A DNA stretch of 9,069 nucleotides from Thermoanaerobacterales bacterium (GTDB lineage: Bacteria > Bacillota > Thermosediminibacteria > Thermosediminibacterales > Tepidanaerobacteraceae), in assembly GCA_012839145.1 (NCBI GenBank), contig DUNY01000042.1, positions 1-9,069 on the forward strand, in the 5' to 3' direction. How positions within the stretch are numbered: position 1 is the first letter of the stretch; each line of letters begins with the position of its first letter. The notes under the pieces were generated by a model. That model was not told the DNA's origin. It worked only from the letters and a program-made list of their open reading frames with translations, and did no database searches. Below, piece after piece: positions 1 through 6,327 of the stretch. The position numbers and the translations under genes were made by a program.

Positions 1-263
<263 letters not shown>

Positions 264-278
264 CAATTAATACAATGA

Positions 279-335
279 AGACTGAATTATCAATAACTTA
301 AATCTGAGGTGCCTGGCACCAAAGGCTAAGTTATT
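279..335. repeat. REP-like hairpin unit A with GGTGCC-T-GGCACC core
   Basis: First of two imperfect tandem repeats in the leuS leader. It starts with AGACTGAATT (279-288), the same ten bases that open unit B. The core GGTGCCTGGCACC (308-320) is a perfect palindrome with a 1-nt centre. It is flanked by perfect 9-bp outer arms, AATAACTTA (292-300) and TAAGTTATT (327-335), so the whole can fold as a long two-part hairpin on either strand. GGTGCC-GGCACC palindromes resemble REP-type elements of Firmicutes; that link is from memory and was not searched. Confidence 0.7.
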
Positions 336-348
336 CAAAAATCACATT

Positions 349-403
349 AGACTGAATTGCCAATAACTTTAATTCTGGGTGTCCCGGCACCATTAGAATT
401 AAA
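349..403. repeat. REP-like hairpin unit B with GGTGTCCCGGCACC core
   Basis: Second copy of the tandem unit. AGACTGAATT opens it at 349-358, followed by CAATAACTT as in unit A. The core GGTGTC-CC-GGCACC is at 378-391. One base differs from a perfect palindrome, and it leaves a G-U pair only in RNA copied in the plus direction. The outer arms TTTAATTCT (368-376) and AGAATTAAA (395-403) are perfect over 9 bp but have a different sequence from the arms of unit A, so pairing is kept while sequence is not. The right arm overlaps the U-tract of the T-box terminator (401-407). Confidence 0.7.
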
Positions 404-441
404 AAAAGTTTCTTATCCCCTGTTAGGGACGAGAAACTTTT
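401..441 (-). terminator. Intrinsic terminator of the leuS T-box leader
   Basis: In the minus-strand transcript AAAGTTTC (440-433) pairs with GAAACTTT (412-405). An inner CCC/GGG pairing extends the stem, and seven U residues (407-401) follow. It lies just downstream of the T-box sequence at 456-445, which would form the competing antiterminator when uncharged tRNA binds. Confidence 0.88.
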
Positions 442-600
442 CCTCGCGGTACCACCCTAATTGGCCTTAAAGCCCAACTTAGACATTTTAACGCCTGTCG
501 GCATTAATGAAGGCGAGTTCAGGGGTTTGCTCTTCCGGATTTCACCAATGCTCCGAATCTCTGTGTAGAGTAAATATCCCGTACTACTCCTTCAAGTTCG
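401..600 (-). promoter_or_regulatory. T-box leader with leucine (CUC) specifier, controlling leuS
   Basis: A T-box riboswitch reads tRNA charging and permits read-through when uncharged cognate tRNA binds. The hallmark T-box sequence GGTGGTACCGCG is at 456-445. The base of Stem I is formed by TGAAGG (594-589) and CCTTCA (513-508). Just above it sits an AGTA-type specifier loop strand opposite GAACTCG. In that loop the triplet CTC (517-515), followed by the usual purine, reads as a leucine codon and agrees with leuS downstream. An AGAGA element and a TTCGG/CCGGAA helix lie in the distal Stem I. The leader ends in the 401-441 terminator. The specifier call comes from manual alignment to the family layout. 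Confidence 0.92.
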
Positions 601-615
601 CTTTTGAATTAATAA

Positions 616-1017
616 TTATATTGGATTTTCTTTATTATATTCTAAGTCAGTTTGAGTGTCAATATTATTTGACGGTAGGTCAAGGGGTTTTGCATCAACC
701 CAAAGCCGCTCCAGCATATAATATTCTCTTTCGGAACGGACAAATATATGCACGATTACATCATAAAAATCCATCAAAATCCATTTGCCGTCTTTATAAC
801 CTTCTTTATTTCTCAGTCTATAACCTTCTTCAGTTAATTTTTGCTCAACTTCATCAGCCAATGCCTGAGCATGGATTGGTGATATGCCAGTGGCTATTAC
901 GAAGTAATCGGAAAATACTGCTATAGAACTTATATCCAATACCAAAATATCCTGACCCTTTTTATCTTTCAATATATCAGCCGCTCTAAGGGCACATGTT
1001 TTAGGGTCTTTTATCAT
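616..1017 (-). CDS. rsfS: Ribosomal silencing factor RsfS (YbeB/DUF143)
   Basis: RsfS binds ribosomal protein L14 (uL14) on the 50S subunit and blocks joining of the subunits when nutrients are short. The family blocks are visible: SDYFVIATG (36-44), WILMDFYDVIVHIF (79-92) and REYYMLERLW (97-106). The start is the ATG at 1017, 7 nt after GGAGG, rather than an in-frame TTG at 1038 that overlaps the LCP stop codon and has no ribosome binding site. This gives 133 residues. The last 20 or so, after the conserved LERLWVDA, are hydrophilic and look unconserved; they encode the leuS promoter. It is the last gene of the nadD-yqeK-LCP-rsfS unit and begins 17 nt after the LCP stop. No terminator follows before the T-box, so rsfS transcripts may also feed into the leuS leader. 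Confidence 0.95.
   Translation of the reverse strand: MIKDPKTCALRAADILKDKKGQDILVLDISSIAVFSDYFVIATGISPIHAQALADEVEQKLTEEGYRLRNKEGYKDGKWILMDFYDVIVHIFVRSEREYYMLERLWVDAKPLDLPSNNIDTQTDLEYNKENPI
634..662 (-). promoter_or_regulatory. Consensus sigma-A promoter for the leuS T-box transcript, inside rsfS
   Basis: TTGACA (662-657) and TATAAT (639-634) are both perfect matches, 17 nt apart. The expected start of transcription is near 627, about 27 nt before Stem I of the T-box. Both hexamers lie within the rsfS reading frame: the -35 falls on codons Ile119-Thr121 and the -10 is exactly codons Tyr127-Asn128. Confidence 0.9.
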
Positions 1018-1034
1018 CCATTTCCCTCCATCAA

Positions 1035-2216
1035 TCAATTTACATCCTTGCCAACTATTATTGTGGGAAGATCAATCCTTTTATCCGTTTCCTCCTGCTC
1101 CTCCAACCGAGCCTGTGTGAGCACCTCGGCAATCTTTTCGGCATCACTCTTTTTATCCTTTGGATATAGTATAGTTGTGGTATCATAGTCGAAGCTATCC
1201 GCATTGGCTACGGTAACCACTTTAAAACCCTGTGACTCCAGCTCGGTCGCCACTTTGGAGGCAACGCCTTTAGCACCGTTTCCATTTAGCACGGCAACTT
1301 TGATATTGCCGTCATCAAAGAATATTTCATCTATCATCTCATTCATCTGATTCTGAAAAGGAAGAAAATAACTTGTTCCCGAAATGTATTTTCCCTCACC
1401 CGGTATAATGTACATCTTTATATCATCCTGTTTTATCTGCCGGCCGAAATTCGCAAGACTTGCAAACTCCAGAGGCTGTATATCAGTTTCTACATTCTCT
1501 TGCACTACATCGATTATTTTGGGCAGTTTCAAAATAGTAGCCGGCCTAAGAGCTTTGTCAATTAAAGCCTCCATAAATTGCTGCTGAGCTTTAACCCGAC
1601 CAACATCAGCATCAGGATACTCCCTGTATCTTACAAACTGTTCGGCTTTGTCTCCGTCAAGCAGCTGTTGTCCCGGGTGTAAGTCTATATATATGTTTCC
1701 CACAGGATCAGTGTATTTCATTCGCTCTTTTATATCTATCTCTACACCGCCTAAGACATCAACGATATTTCTAAAACTTGAAAGTTTTACTGCTACATAA
1801 TTGTGAATGGGCACACCTAAAAAATCCTTGACGGTTTTTACTGCCAAATCCGGGCCGCCAAAAGCCGTAGCAGCATTTATCTTCTGAATTCCGTATCCAC
1901 CGATCTTAATTCTGGTATCCCTAGGAATCGATAGAATTTTAACATCTTTATTCTTTTTATCCAAACTCACTACTATAATAGTATCCGATCGATGTCGGTT
2001 ATGTTCTTCTTTAGCTCCGATAGTACCTGCATCCATGCCCAAAAGTAATATATTCTGCCGACCGCCTTTTATAAACTCATCGGTACTTGATGTATTTTGG
2101 TCGGAATTAGGTACCAGTGGGTCATTCAACCCCCGGAACACATAATAAAACCCACTTCCCATTGACAATATGATAAATAATAGAATACACAAAGCTATCT
2201 TTAAAGGCCTTTTCAT
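1035..2216 (-). CDS. LytR-CpsA-Psr (LCP) family cell wall polymer ligase with LytR_C domain
   Basis: LCP proteins transfer undecaprenyl-linked anionic polymers such as teichoic acids or capsule to peptidoglycan outside the membrane. The 393-residue protein has a short basic N-terminus and one membrane segment (about 7-27). The LCP domain follows (about 52-225): ILLLGMDAG (56-64), RSDTI (76-80), ILSIPRDTR (94-102), VRYR (195-198) and GRVKAQQQF (206-214), which hold the conserved Arg and Asp residues that bind pyrophosphate and metal. A LytR_C domain covers about 303-390, beginning IKVAVLNGNGAKG. Its ATG overlaps the yqeK stop by 4 nt (ATGA), so the two are probably translationally coupled. Length and domain order are ordinary for the family. 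Which polymer it attaches cannot be told from the sequence, so no paralogue name is given. Confidence 0.94.
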   Translation of the reverse strand: MKRPLKIALCILLFIILSMGSGFYYVFRGLNDPLVPNSDQNTSSTDEFIKGGRQNILLLGMDAGTIGAKEEHNRHRSDTIIVVSLDKKNKDVKILSIPRDTRIKIGGYGIQKINAATAFGGPDLAVKTVKDFLGVPIHNYVAVKLSSFRNIVDVLGGVEIDIKERMKYTDPVGNIYIDLHPGQQLLDGDKAEQFVRYREYPDADVGRVKAQQQFMEALIDKALRPATILKLPKIIDVVQENVETDIQPLEFASLANFGRQIKQDDIKMYIIPGEGKYISGTSYFLPFQNQMNEMIDEIFFDDGNIKVAVLNGNGAKGVASKVATELESQGFKVVTVANADSFDYDTTTILYPKDKKSDAEKIAEVLTQARLEEQEETDKRIDLPTIIVGKDVN

Positions 2217-2800
2217 GCTCTTCCCTCGCTCTCCCTTTGCATGAGAATAAAATTCCTGCCAGAAATCGTCTTTGGATGTAATAAGCTCCCCTTACTCAGA
2301 ACATACCTTATAGTTGAATCAAAAGCACCTATAATTGCATCATCAAGGTCTATAAAGGCCTTTACTCTCAAATCTTCCACTCCCGGATAACATCTCCCGG
2401 GTTCGATAAAATCTGAAAGAAGTATTATCTTATCGAGCATGCTCATATCAGCATCACCGGTGGTATGTATTTTTATGGCATTTAGTATTTCTTCATCGGC
2501 TATACCATAATCCCGCTCAGCGGTTACTGCCCCCAAAGGTCCATGTATTAAAACCTTTTCACGCTTTTGGATATCATCTAAAAGTATACCAAAATATTCA
2601 ACCATTTTCAACTGATGTTCTATGTCCATATCCCTGGCACAGTCATGGAGAAGACCTGCTATTTCGGCTTTTTTAACATCGGCATTATAGCAAGCTGCTA
2701 ATTCAGCTGCTGTTTTCATAACACCCAATGAATGTAAAAACCTTTTTTCATCCATGTTTGTTTTTAATTTTTGCATCAATTCTTCCAGCATCATCTTCAC
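2213..2800 (-). CDS. yqeK: HD-domain nucleotidase YqeK, Ap4A hydrolase type
   Basis: YqeK-family HD proteins cleave diadenosine tetraphosphate symmetrically to two ADP. The HD metal ligands can be followed: His23 (FLHSLGV), His52-Asp53 (AGLLHDCARD), His86 (LIHGPLGA), His112 (IKIHTTG) and Asp130 (LLSDFIEPGR), the last in the family-typical DFIEPGRxYPGV block. The length of 195 residues is normal. The start is uncertain. GTG at 2800 overlaps the nadD stop as GTGA and suggests coupling but has only a poor ribosome binding site; ATG codons at 2794, 2791 and 2776 are alternatives, the last preceded by GGAAGA. The HD fold begins near residue 20, so all choices keep it whole. It follows nadD, the usual pairing in Firmicutes. 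Confidence 0.93.
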   Translation of the reverse strand: MKMMLEELMQKLKTNMDEKRFLHSLGVMKTAAELAACYNADVKKAEIAGLLHDCARDMDIEHQLKMVEYFGILLDDIQKREKVLIHGPLGAVTAERDYGIADEEILNAIKIHTTGDADMSMLDKIILLSDFIEPGRCYPGVEDLRVKAFIDLDDAIIGAFDSTIRYVLSKGSLLHPKTISGRNFILMQRESEGRA

Positions 2801-3411
2801 CGATAAAGACCACTTTTCTGTATGTATGTCTCCACACTCTCTGGAAGTAGATATTTTATTGAAAGGCCTTCCTTAACTCTTCTCCGTATATCTGTGGAGG
2901 AAATGTCAAGGCCTGTAACTTCCATGGGATAAACTTCTTGGCCATACATTTGTTTGATTTGCAGCAGTTTTTGGTTCAGTTCTTCTACCGGATAACCGGG
3001 CCGAGTTGCAGCGATAAAAGTGCAATAGCCTAGTACCTTCTCCACATCTTTCCAAGTCAAGATATCCAAAACTGCATCAGCACCGCTGATAAAATAAAGC
3101 TTGACATCTTTCCCTAATTCATTGTAAAACTGCTCTAATGTATCCACCGTATAAGTTAAACCAGGTCTTTCAATCTCCATTCTGGAAATATCAAAATATG
3201 GATTGCTATTGATAGCAAGTACAGTCATCAGGTACCTGTCTTCAGCTGGTGTAACCGAATACCCCTTTTTATGGGGCGGCTTTCCGGTAGGTGTGAATAT
3301 AACTTTATCCAGGTTGAAATGGGTCCTGGCCGCCTCAGCAGTAACAAGATGGCCATAGTGAATGGGGTCAAAGGTTCCCCCCATTACACCCACTTTCTTG
3401 TTTTTCGACAA
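2797..3411 (-). CDS. nadD: Nicotinate-nucleotide adenylyltransferase
   Basis: NadD joins nicotinate mononucleotide with ATP to make deamido-NAD, a shared step of de novo and salvage NAD synthesis. The 204-residue protein has the nucleotidyltransferase motif GGTFDPIHYGH (11-21), containing the (T/H)xGH ATP-binding residues, KPPHKK (44-49), and the C-terminal ISSTDIR motif (170-176). Start choice: TTG at 3411 lies 7 nt after AGGGAGG (3419-3425). A longer frame reaches an ATG at 3468, but that start lies upstream of the -10 box of the operon promoter and would add an unrelated MVKCGIIFCNL extension, so I reject it. First gene of the nadD-yqeK-LCP-rsfS unit. Confidence 0.95.
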   Translation of the reverse strand: MSKNKKVGVMGGTFDPIHYGHLVTAEAARTHFNLDKVIFTPTGKPPHKKGYSVTPAEDRYLMTVLAINSNPYFDISRMEIERPGLTYTVDTLEQFYNELGKDVKLYFISGADAVLDILTWKDVEKVLGYCTFIAATRPGYPVEELNQKLLQIKQMYGQEVYPMEVTGLDISSTDIRRRVKEGLSIKYLLPESVETYIQKSGLYR

Positions 3412-3448
3412 AACTAATCCTCCCTTTACATACCTTAAATTACAAAAA

Positions 3449-3478
3449 ATTATACCACACTTGACCATTAATTTTCAA
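3449..3478 (-). promoter_or_regulatory. Extended -10 sigma-A promoter for nadD-yqeK-LCP-rsfS
   Basis: TTGAAA (3478-3473) and TATAAT (3454-3449) are separated by 18 nt, and TGG directly before the -10 makes it an extended -10 element. It lies in the 98-nt gap between the obgE stop and the nadD TTG, about 38 nt before the start codon. No terminator is visible after obgE, so read-through from obgE probably adds to this promoter. Confidence 0.8.
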
Positions 3479-3509
3479 TTATAATATTTTGGCTGAAACT
3501 CTGATAATC

Positions 3510-4778
3510 TTATTCCATATAATAGAATTCCGAATCACCGATTTTTACCGTATCACCTGGTTTAATACCCTGATCTTTCAATGCATCATCAATACCCATC
3601 CGCTTAAAAGCTCGCTGAAGGCGTTTGACCGCCGATTCATTTTCGAGATCAGTCATTGCAACCAATCGTTCTACCCTCTCACCGGAAATATAAAATACCT
3701 GACCCCCTTTATCAATCTTAAAGGGTTCTTCTTCTACAATGGTATACTGCTTTACTTGTTCCATTGTTTCAGCTTTTGGTACTTTTAAGAGCATTTCTCC
3801 AATATGTTGCAAAAGCTGCTGTATTCCCTCTCCGGTGACCCCTGAAACAGGTATTATATGATATCCGTTTTTTTCAAGTAATGGCTTAATTTTTTCGTGA
3901 TTCTCCTGAGCTTTGGGTAAGTCCATTTTGTTGGCAGCAATCAACTGGGGCTTTTTCAAAAGCTGCTTGCTGTAATTTACAAGTTCCTTATTTATTGCAT
4001 GAAAACCCTCCAATGGATCCCTTTCCATGCCTGACATATCTATTACATGGACAAGCAATCGAGTTCTTTCTATATGTCTTAAAAACTCGTGACCTAAGCC
4101 CTGCCCTTCATGAGCACCTTCAATAAGACCCGGTATGTCAGCCAAAACAAAGCTGCTGCCTTTACCGAATCCCGGATCTGCTACCCCAAGATTGGGAGAT
4201 AGCGTGGTAAAAGGATAGTCGGCGATTTTGGGTGTGGCCGCCGTCATTCGTGCAAGTAACGTTGATTTCCCTGCATTGGGATAACCAATCAGACCAACAT
4301 CAGCCAATAGCTTTAGTTCCAACACAATCCACCGCTCTTCTCCCGGTTCACCCTTTTCCGCAAAATCCGGTGCCCTGTGCACCGGAGAGGTAAATCGAGC
4401 GTTACCTCGGCCACCCCTGCCACCCTTTGCTACCACAAAACTGTGCCCGTTTTCTACCAAGTCTGCAAGCACATCACCAGTCTCGGCGTCTTTTACAACA
4501 GTCCCCGGTGGTACATTAATAACAAGGTTTTCAGCACCGCGTCCAAATTTGTTTGACCCTTGACCGTGTTCTCCTCTTTTAGCTTTATAGTGGACCCTAT
4601 ATTTAAAATCCATAAGAGTAGACAAGCCCGAATCCACCATGAGAACCACATCTCCGCCGCGTCCGCCGTCGCCTCCGCTGGGTCCTCCCCGTGGTACGTA
4701 TTTTTCCCTTCTAAACGCCACAACACCATTGCCTCCATCTCCGGCCTTTACATAAATTTTTGCTCTATCTACAAACAT
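3510..4778 (-). CDS. obgE: GTPase Obg (CgtA), ribosome assembly and stress
   Basis: Obg is an essential GTPase that acts in late 50S assembly; in Bacillus it is also needed for the stress response and for sporulation initiation. The 422-residue protein shows the complete three-domain layout. The glycine-rich Obg fold (1-158) has runs such as GGPSGGDGGRGGD. The G domain (about 159-335) has G1 GYPNAGKST (165-173), switch I YPFTTL (188-193), G3 DIPG (214-217), G4 NKMD (283-286) and G5 VSG (311-313). The C-terminal OCT domain covers about 345-420. The ATG at 4778 follows AGGTGAT (4789-4783). It lies downstream of the Spo0B-like gene, as in the rpmA-spo0B-obg order of Bacillus subtilis. No key residue is missing. 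Confidence 0.97.
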   Translation of the reverse strand: MFVDRAKIYVKAGDGGNGVVAFRREKYVPRGGPSGGDGGRGGDVVLMVDSGLSTLMDFKYRVHYKAKRGEHGQGSNKFGRGAENLVINVPPGTVVKDAETGDVLADLVENGHSFVVAKGGRGGRGNARFTSPVHRAPDFAEKGEPGEERWIVLELKLLADVGLIGYPNAGKSTLLARMTAATPKIADYPFTTLSPNLGVADPGFGKGSSFVLADIPGLIEGAHEGQGLGHEFLRHIERTRLLVHVIDMSGMERDPLEGFHAINKELVNYSKQLLKKPQLIAANKMDLPKAQENHEKIKPLLEKNGYHIIPVSGVTGEGIQQLLQHIGEMLLKVPKAETMEQVKQYTIVEEEPFKIDKGGQVFYISGERVERLVAMTDLENESAVKRLQRAFKRMGIDDALKDQGIKPGDTVKIGDSEFYYME

Positions 4779-4790
4779 TTACATCACCTG

Positions 4791-4886
4791 TCAATCAATT
4801 ATTTTGTCCATACATTCAAGGATTCCCTTATTTGGGCATTTAAAAACAAGCATATGATCATGACCTGGTTTTAACCCCTTATACAT
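4791..4886 (-). CDS. Possible 31-residue ORF between the Spo0B-like gene and obgE
   Basis: ATG at 4886 to TGA at 4791 encodes MYKGLKPGHDHMLVFKCP followed by a short NKGILECMDKIID tail, 31 residues. It is in the same frame as the Spo0B-like gene and begins three codons after that gene's TAA stop. It ends 12 nt before the obgE ATG. There is no clear Shine-Dalgarno sequence ahead of its ATG. It may be a coupled small protein, the remnant of a longer Spo0B-like C-terminus cut off by a nonsense change, or chance. I do not recognise the peptide. Confidence 0.25.
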   Translation of the reverse strand: MYKGLKPGHDHMLVFKCPNKGILECMDKIID

Positions 4887-4895
4887 GTGAAAAGC

Positions 4896-5525
4896 TTACG
4901 CTATATATTCACCGCCATATACGACCTTCTCTCCTATAGCTTCAGAGAATATTTCAACCCGTGAAGCCTTTAAAACTATCTTTATATCTTTTTTACCCTT
5001 AATTTTGTCAAATTGCAAGATATAATCTTCAATTTCTTTTTTCAAACACGATATATGGGATAAATGGGGGCTCTTGTCATGTACTTCAACAGTCATGTTA
5101 ATATCTTTTTGCCTTGATCTGTAAAATATTTCTAACAGGCAGCATATTAGCAAAATGTCGGTCAAGTTATTACAAATGTGATTGACCATTTTTTCACAAT
5201 TCTTTATGTCGTCTATATATTTTAAAGTATCTCCGTATTTTTTCAACTGTATCATGCTGTATATAATCTGTAACCTGTTTTGAAAATCATGTCTCTGCAA
5301 CCGAAAGACGTTGAAAAAACTCTTTTCTGTATTTATTTTTTCACCGTTAGTGAGCTTAACCGTTATGAGACCGGCTGTGTAAAAAAAGAGCCCTGCCAAA
5401 ATAATTTGTATTTTTTTGTTGCATTCAGGATTGAGCAGTGTAACCGCCGCTATAGTTAGAAGTATCTGACCCGTTAGAATGATAAATGGGATACCCTTTC
5501 TATTCAACAAACCCATTCCTTTCAC
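4896..5525 (-). CDS. Membrane-anchored Spo0B-like sensor/phosphotransferase
   Basis: Spo0B passes phosphate from Spo0F to Spo0A in the Bacillus sporulation phosphorelay; related SPOB_a helices occur in AgrC/CitA-type kinases. The product (209 residues) has the phospho-acceptor motif RHDFQNRLQ (78-86) with His79, followed by MIQLKKYGDTLKYI, very like the RHDWMNKLQ region of Spo0B. Two hydrophobic segments precede it (about 12-31 and 38-56), so the protein is probably tethered to the membrane, unlike soluble Bacillus Spo0B. The C-terminal part (about 143-209) is short, and I see no N- or G-box of an active kinase ATPase domain. It sits between rpmA and obgE like spo0B. Start uncertain: GTG at 5525 has a weak site; TTG at 5510 lies 6 nt after AAAGGA (5522-5517), while the ATG at 5516 abuts it. 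The family call is good; the physiological role is inferred. Confidence 0.8.
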   Translation of the reverse strand: MKGMGLLNRKGIPFIILTGQILLTIAAVTLLNPECNKKIQIILAGLFFYTAGLITVKLTNGEKINTEKSFFNVFRLQRHDFQNRLQIIYSMIQLKKYGDTLKYIDDIKNCEKMVNHICNNLTDILLICCLLEIFYRSRQKDINMTVEVHDKSPHLSHISCLKKEIEDYILQFDKIKGKKDIKIVLKASRVEIFSEAIGEKVVYGGEYIA

Positions 5526-5617
5526 ATTTGATCAGCTAAATGCTCGCAACCTCTTACAATAAAAATGTTGCGGTGTGGACCATGGTTGTGTTTTGACTAT
5601 TATGTATTTTATTTATA

Positions 5618-5645
5618 GTTCTATTTCATTCATTAAAATTCCTTC
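5618..5645 (-). promoter_or_regulatory. Candidate sigma-H-like promoter for the Spo0B-like gene and obgE
   Basis: The 189-nt gap after the rpmA terminator must hold a promoter if the Spo0B-like gene is expressed independently. GAAGGAATT (5645-5637) and ATAGAAC (5624-5618), 12 nt apart, match the sigma-H pattern RnAGGAwWW-N11/12-RnnGAAT except for the last base. A poorer sigma-A candidate is TTGATT (5685-5680) with TATATT (5660-5655), 19 nt apart. The gap also holds a 6-bp inverted repeat CGCAAC/GTTGCG (5545-5550, 5567-5572). The region is AT-rich, so chance matches are likely. Confidence 0.25.
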
Positions 5646-5689
5646 TCATATGGTAATATAAAGGTAATTTTTGACATGTAATCAAGGGC

Positions 5690-5716
5690 AAAAAAAAGCT
5701 CCTTTTACAGGAGCTT
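5690..5716 (-). terminator. Intrinsic terminator closing rplU-prp-rpmA
   Basis: AAGCTCCT (5716-5709) and AGGAGCTT (5703-5696) pair perfectly over 8 bp with a 5-nt loop, and an eight-base U-tract (5697-5690) follows. The first arm overlaps the rpmA stop codon TAA (5717-5715) by two bases, so the terminator begins inside the gene end. It separates the ribosomal unit from the Spo0B-like gene and obgE. Confidence 0.95.
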
Positions 5717-5987
5717 AGTTCGCGGCATATATGTTTACAAGTTTCTTGTTCTTCCCTTTTTGTTCAAACTTGACATAACCGTCCATCTTTGCAAAAAGTG
5801 TATGATCAACACCCATACCTACGTTTTGTCCGGGATACACCCTGGTACCTCTTTGGCGAACCAATATACTGCCAGCGCTGACGAACTGGCCGTCATACCT
5901 TTTGACGCCTAATCTTTTGGACTGACTGTCACGACCGTTTTTTGAACTTCCTCCGCCTTTTTTCTGAGCAAAAAGCTGTAAATTCAA
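5715..5987 (-). CDS. rpmA: Ribosomal protein L27 precursor (bL27)
   Basis: L27 sits near the peptidyl transferase centre of the 50S subunit, with its N-terminal tail reaching the active site. The 90-residue protein carries the Firmicutes N-terminal extension: MNLQLF precedes [20 protein letters not shown]. In the family, cleavage between Phe and Ala yields a tail starting AxKK, and Prp, encoded just upstream, does this. The start is TTG at 5987, after GGAGGTG (6000-5994) with a 6-nt gap. An in-frame TAG (5993-5991) lies two codons upstream, so no other start upstream is possible. The ribosome binding site is inside the last codons of prp. The LFAKMDG and KFEQKGK blocks are typical of L27. The gene's stop overlaps the operon terminator. 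Confidence 0.97.
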   Translation of the reverse strand: MNLQLFAQKKGGGSSKNGRDSQSKRLGVKRYDGQFVSAGSILVRQRGTRVYPGQNVGMGVDHTLFAKMDGYVKFEQKGKNKKLVNIYAAN

Positions 5988-5990
5988 TGA

Positions 5991-6326
5991 CTACACCTCC
6001 TCTATTATCCCCGTCCGTATGTTTAGTGGATAAGACTTAGAAATATCTTCAATACCTAAGAATATAGTTTCCAGAATAATTGCCGCCTTTTTTAACTCTT
6101 GGGCTGTCATGTTATCAGGAAGCTTTAATGTAAAACAACCTTCCTTTTTGTTAACTAAGGGTTTTATGCCTACCACATTCTCAAGCCCCAAAACCGCTGT
6201 TTCCGCTAAAGCTGAAACTCCGGCACAAACTATATCCTTGCCGTATTCGGCATATTCCGCATGGCCTGATATTTCTATTGATTTATAGCCCCCGGAAGGA
6301 TGAGGCTTTACCTTTACCTTTATCAT
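5991..6326 (-). CDS. prp: Ribosomal-processing cysteine protease Prp (YsxB)
   Basis: Prp is the cysteine protease that removes the N-terminal extension of L27 in Firmicutes, a cut essential for making functional ribosomes in Staphylococcus aureus. The 111-residue protein matches the family in length. The catalytic pair is His22, in ISGHAEYAEYGKDIVC, and Cys34, in DIVCAGVSALAET. The C-terminal half has the typical hydrophobic helix (about 75-95). It lies between rplU and rpmA, the invariant position of this family, 1 nt after the rplU stop and 3 nt before the rpmA start. Its substrate, the L27 precursor, is encoded next to it, so enzyme and target are made together. Confidence 0.96.
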   Translation of the reverse strand: MIKVKVKPHPSGGYKSIEISGHAEYAEYGKDIVCAGVSALAETAVLGLENVVGIKPLVNKKEGCFTLKLPDNMTAQELKKAAIILETIFLGIEDISKSYPLNIRTGIIEEV

Positions 6327-6327
6327 A

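Noticed and set aside
279..391. Direct repeats considered as a small CRISPR array
   Set aside because: Only two imperfect copies, each with an internal palindrome and different arms; there is no spacer pattern and no cas gene.
507..926. Plus-strand ORF of 139 codons
   Set aside because: It is antisense to rsfS and the T-box leader, with no ribosome binding site and no recognisable family; the minus strand carries clear genes.
3412..3468. Upstream ATG extension of nadD
   Set aside because: The extension covers the operon's -10 box and has no family similarity; the TTG at 3411 has an excellent ribosome binding site.
4493..4738. Minus-strand ORF of 81 codons within obgE
   Set aside because: Alternative-frame shadow of the glycine-rich Obg domain.
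5545..5572. CGCAAC/GTTGCG inverted repeat ahead of the Spo0B-like gene as a terminator or operator
   Set aside because: Six pairs around a 16-nt loop and no U-run; too weak to call.
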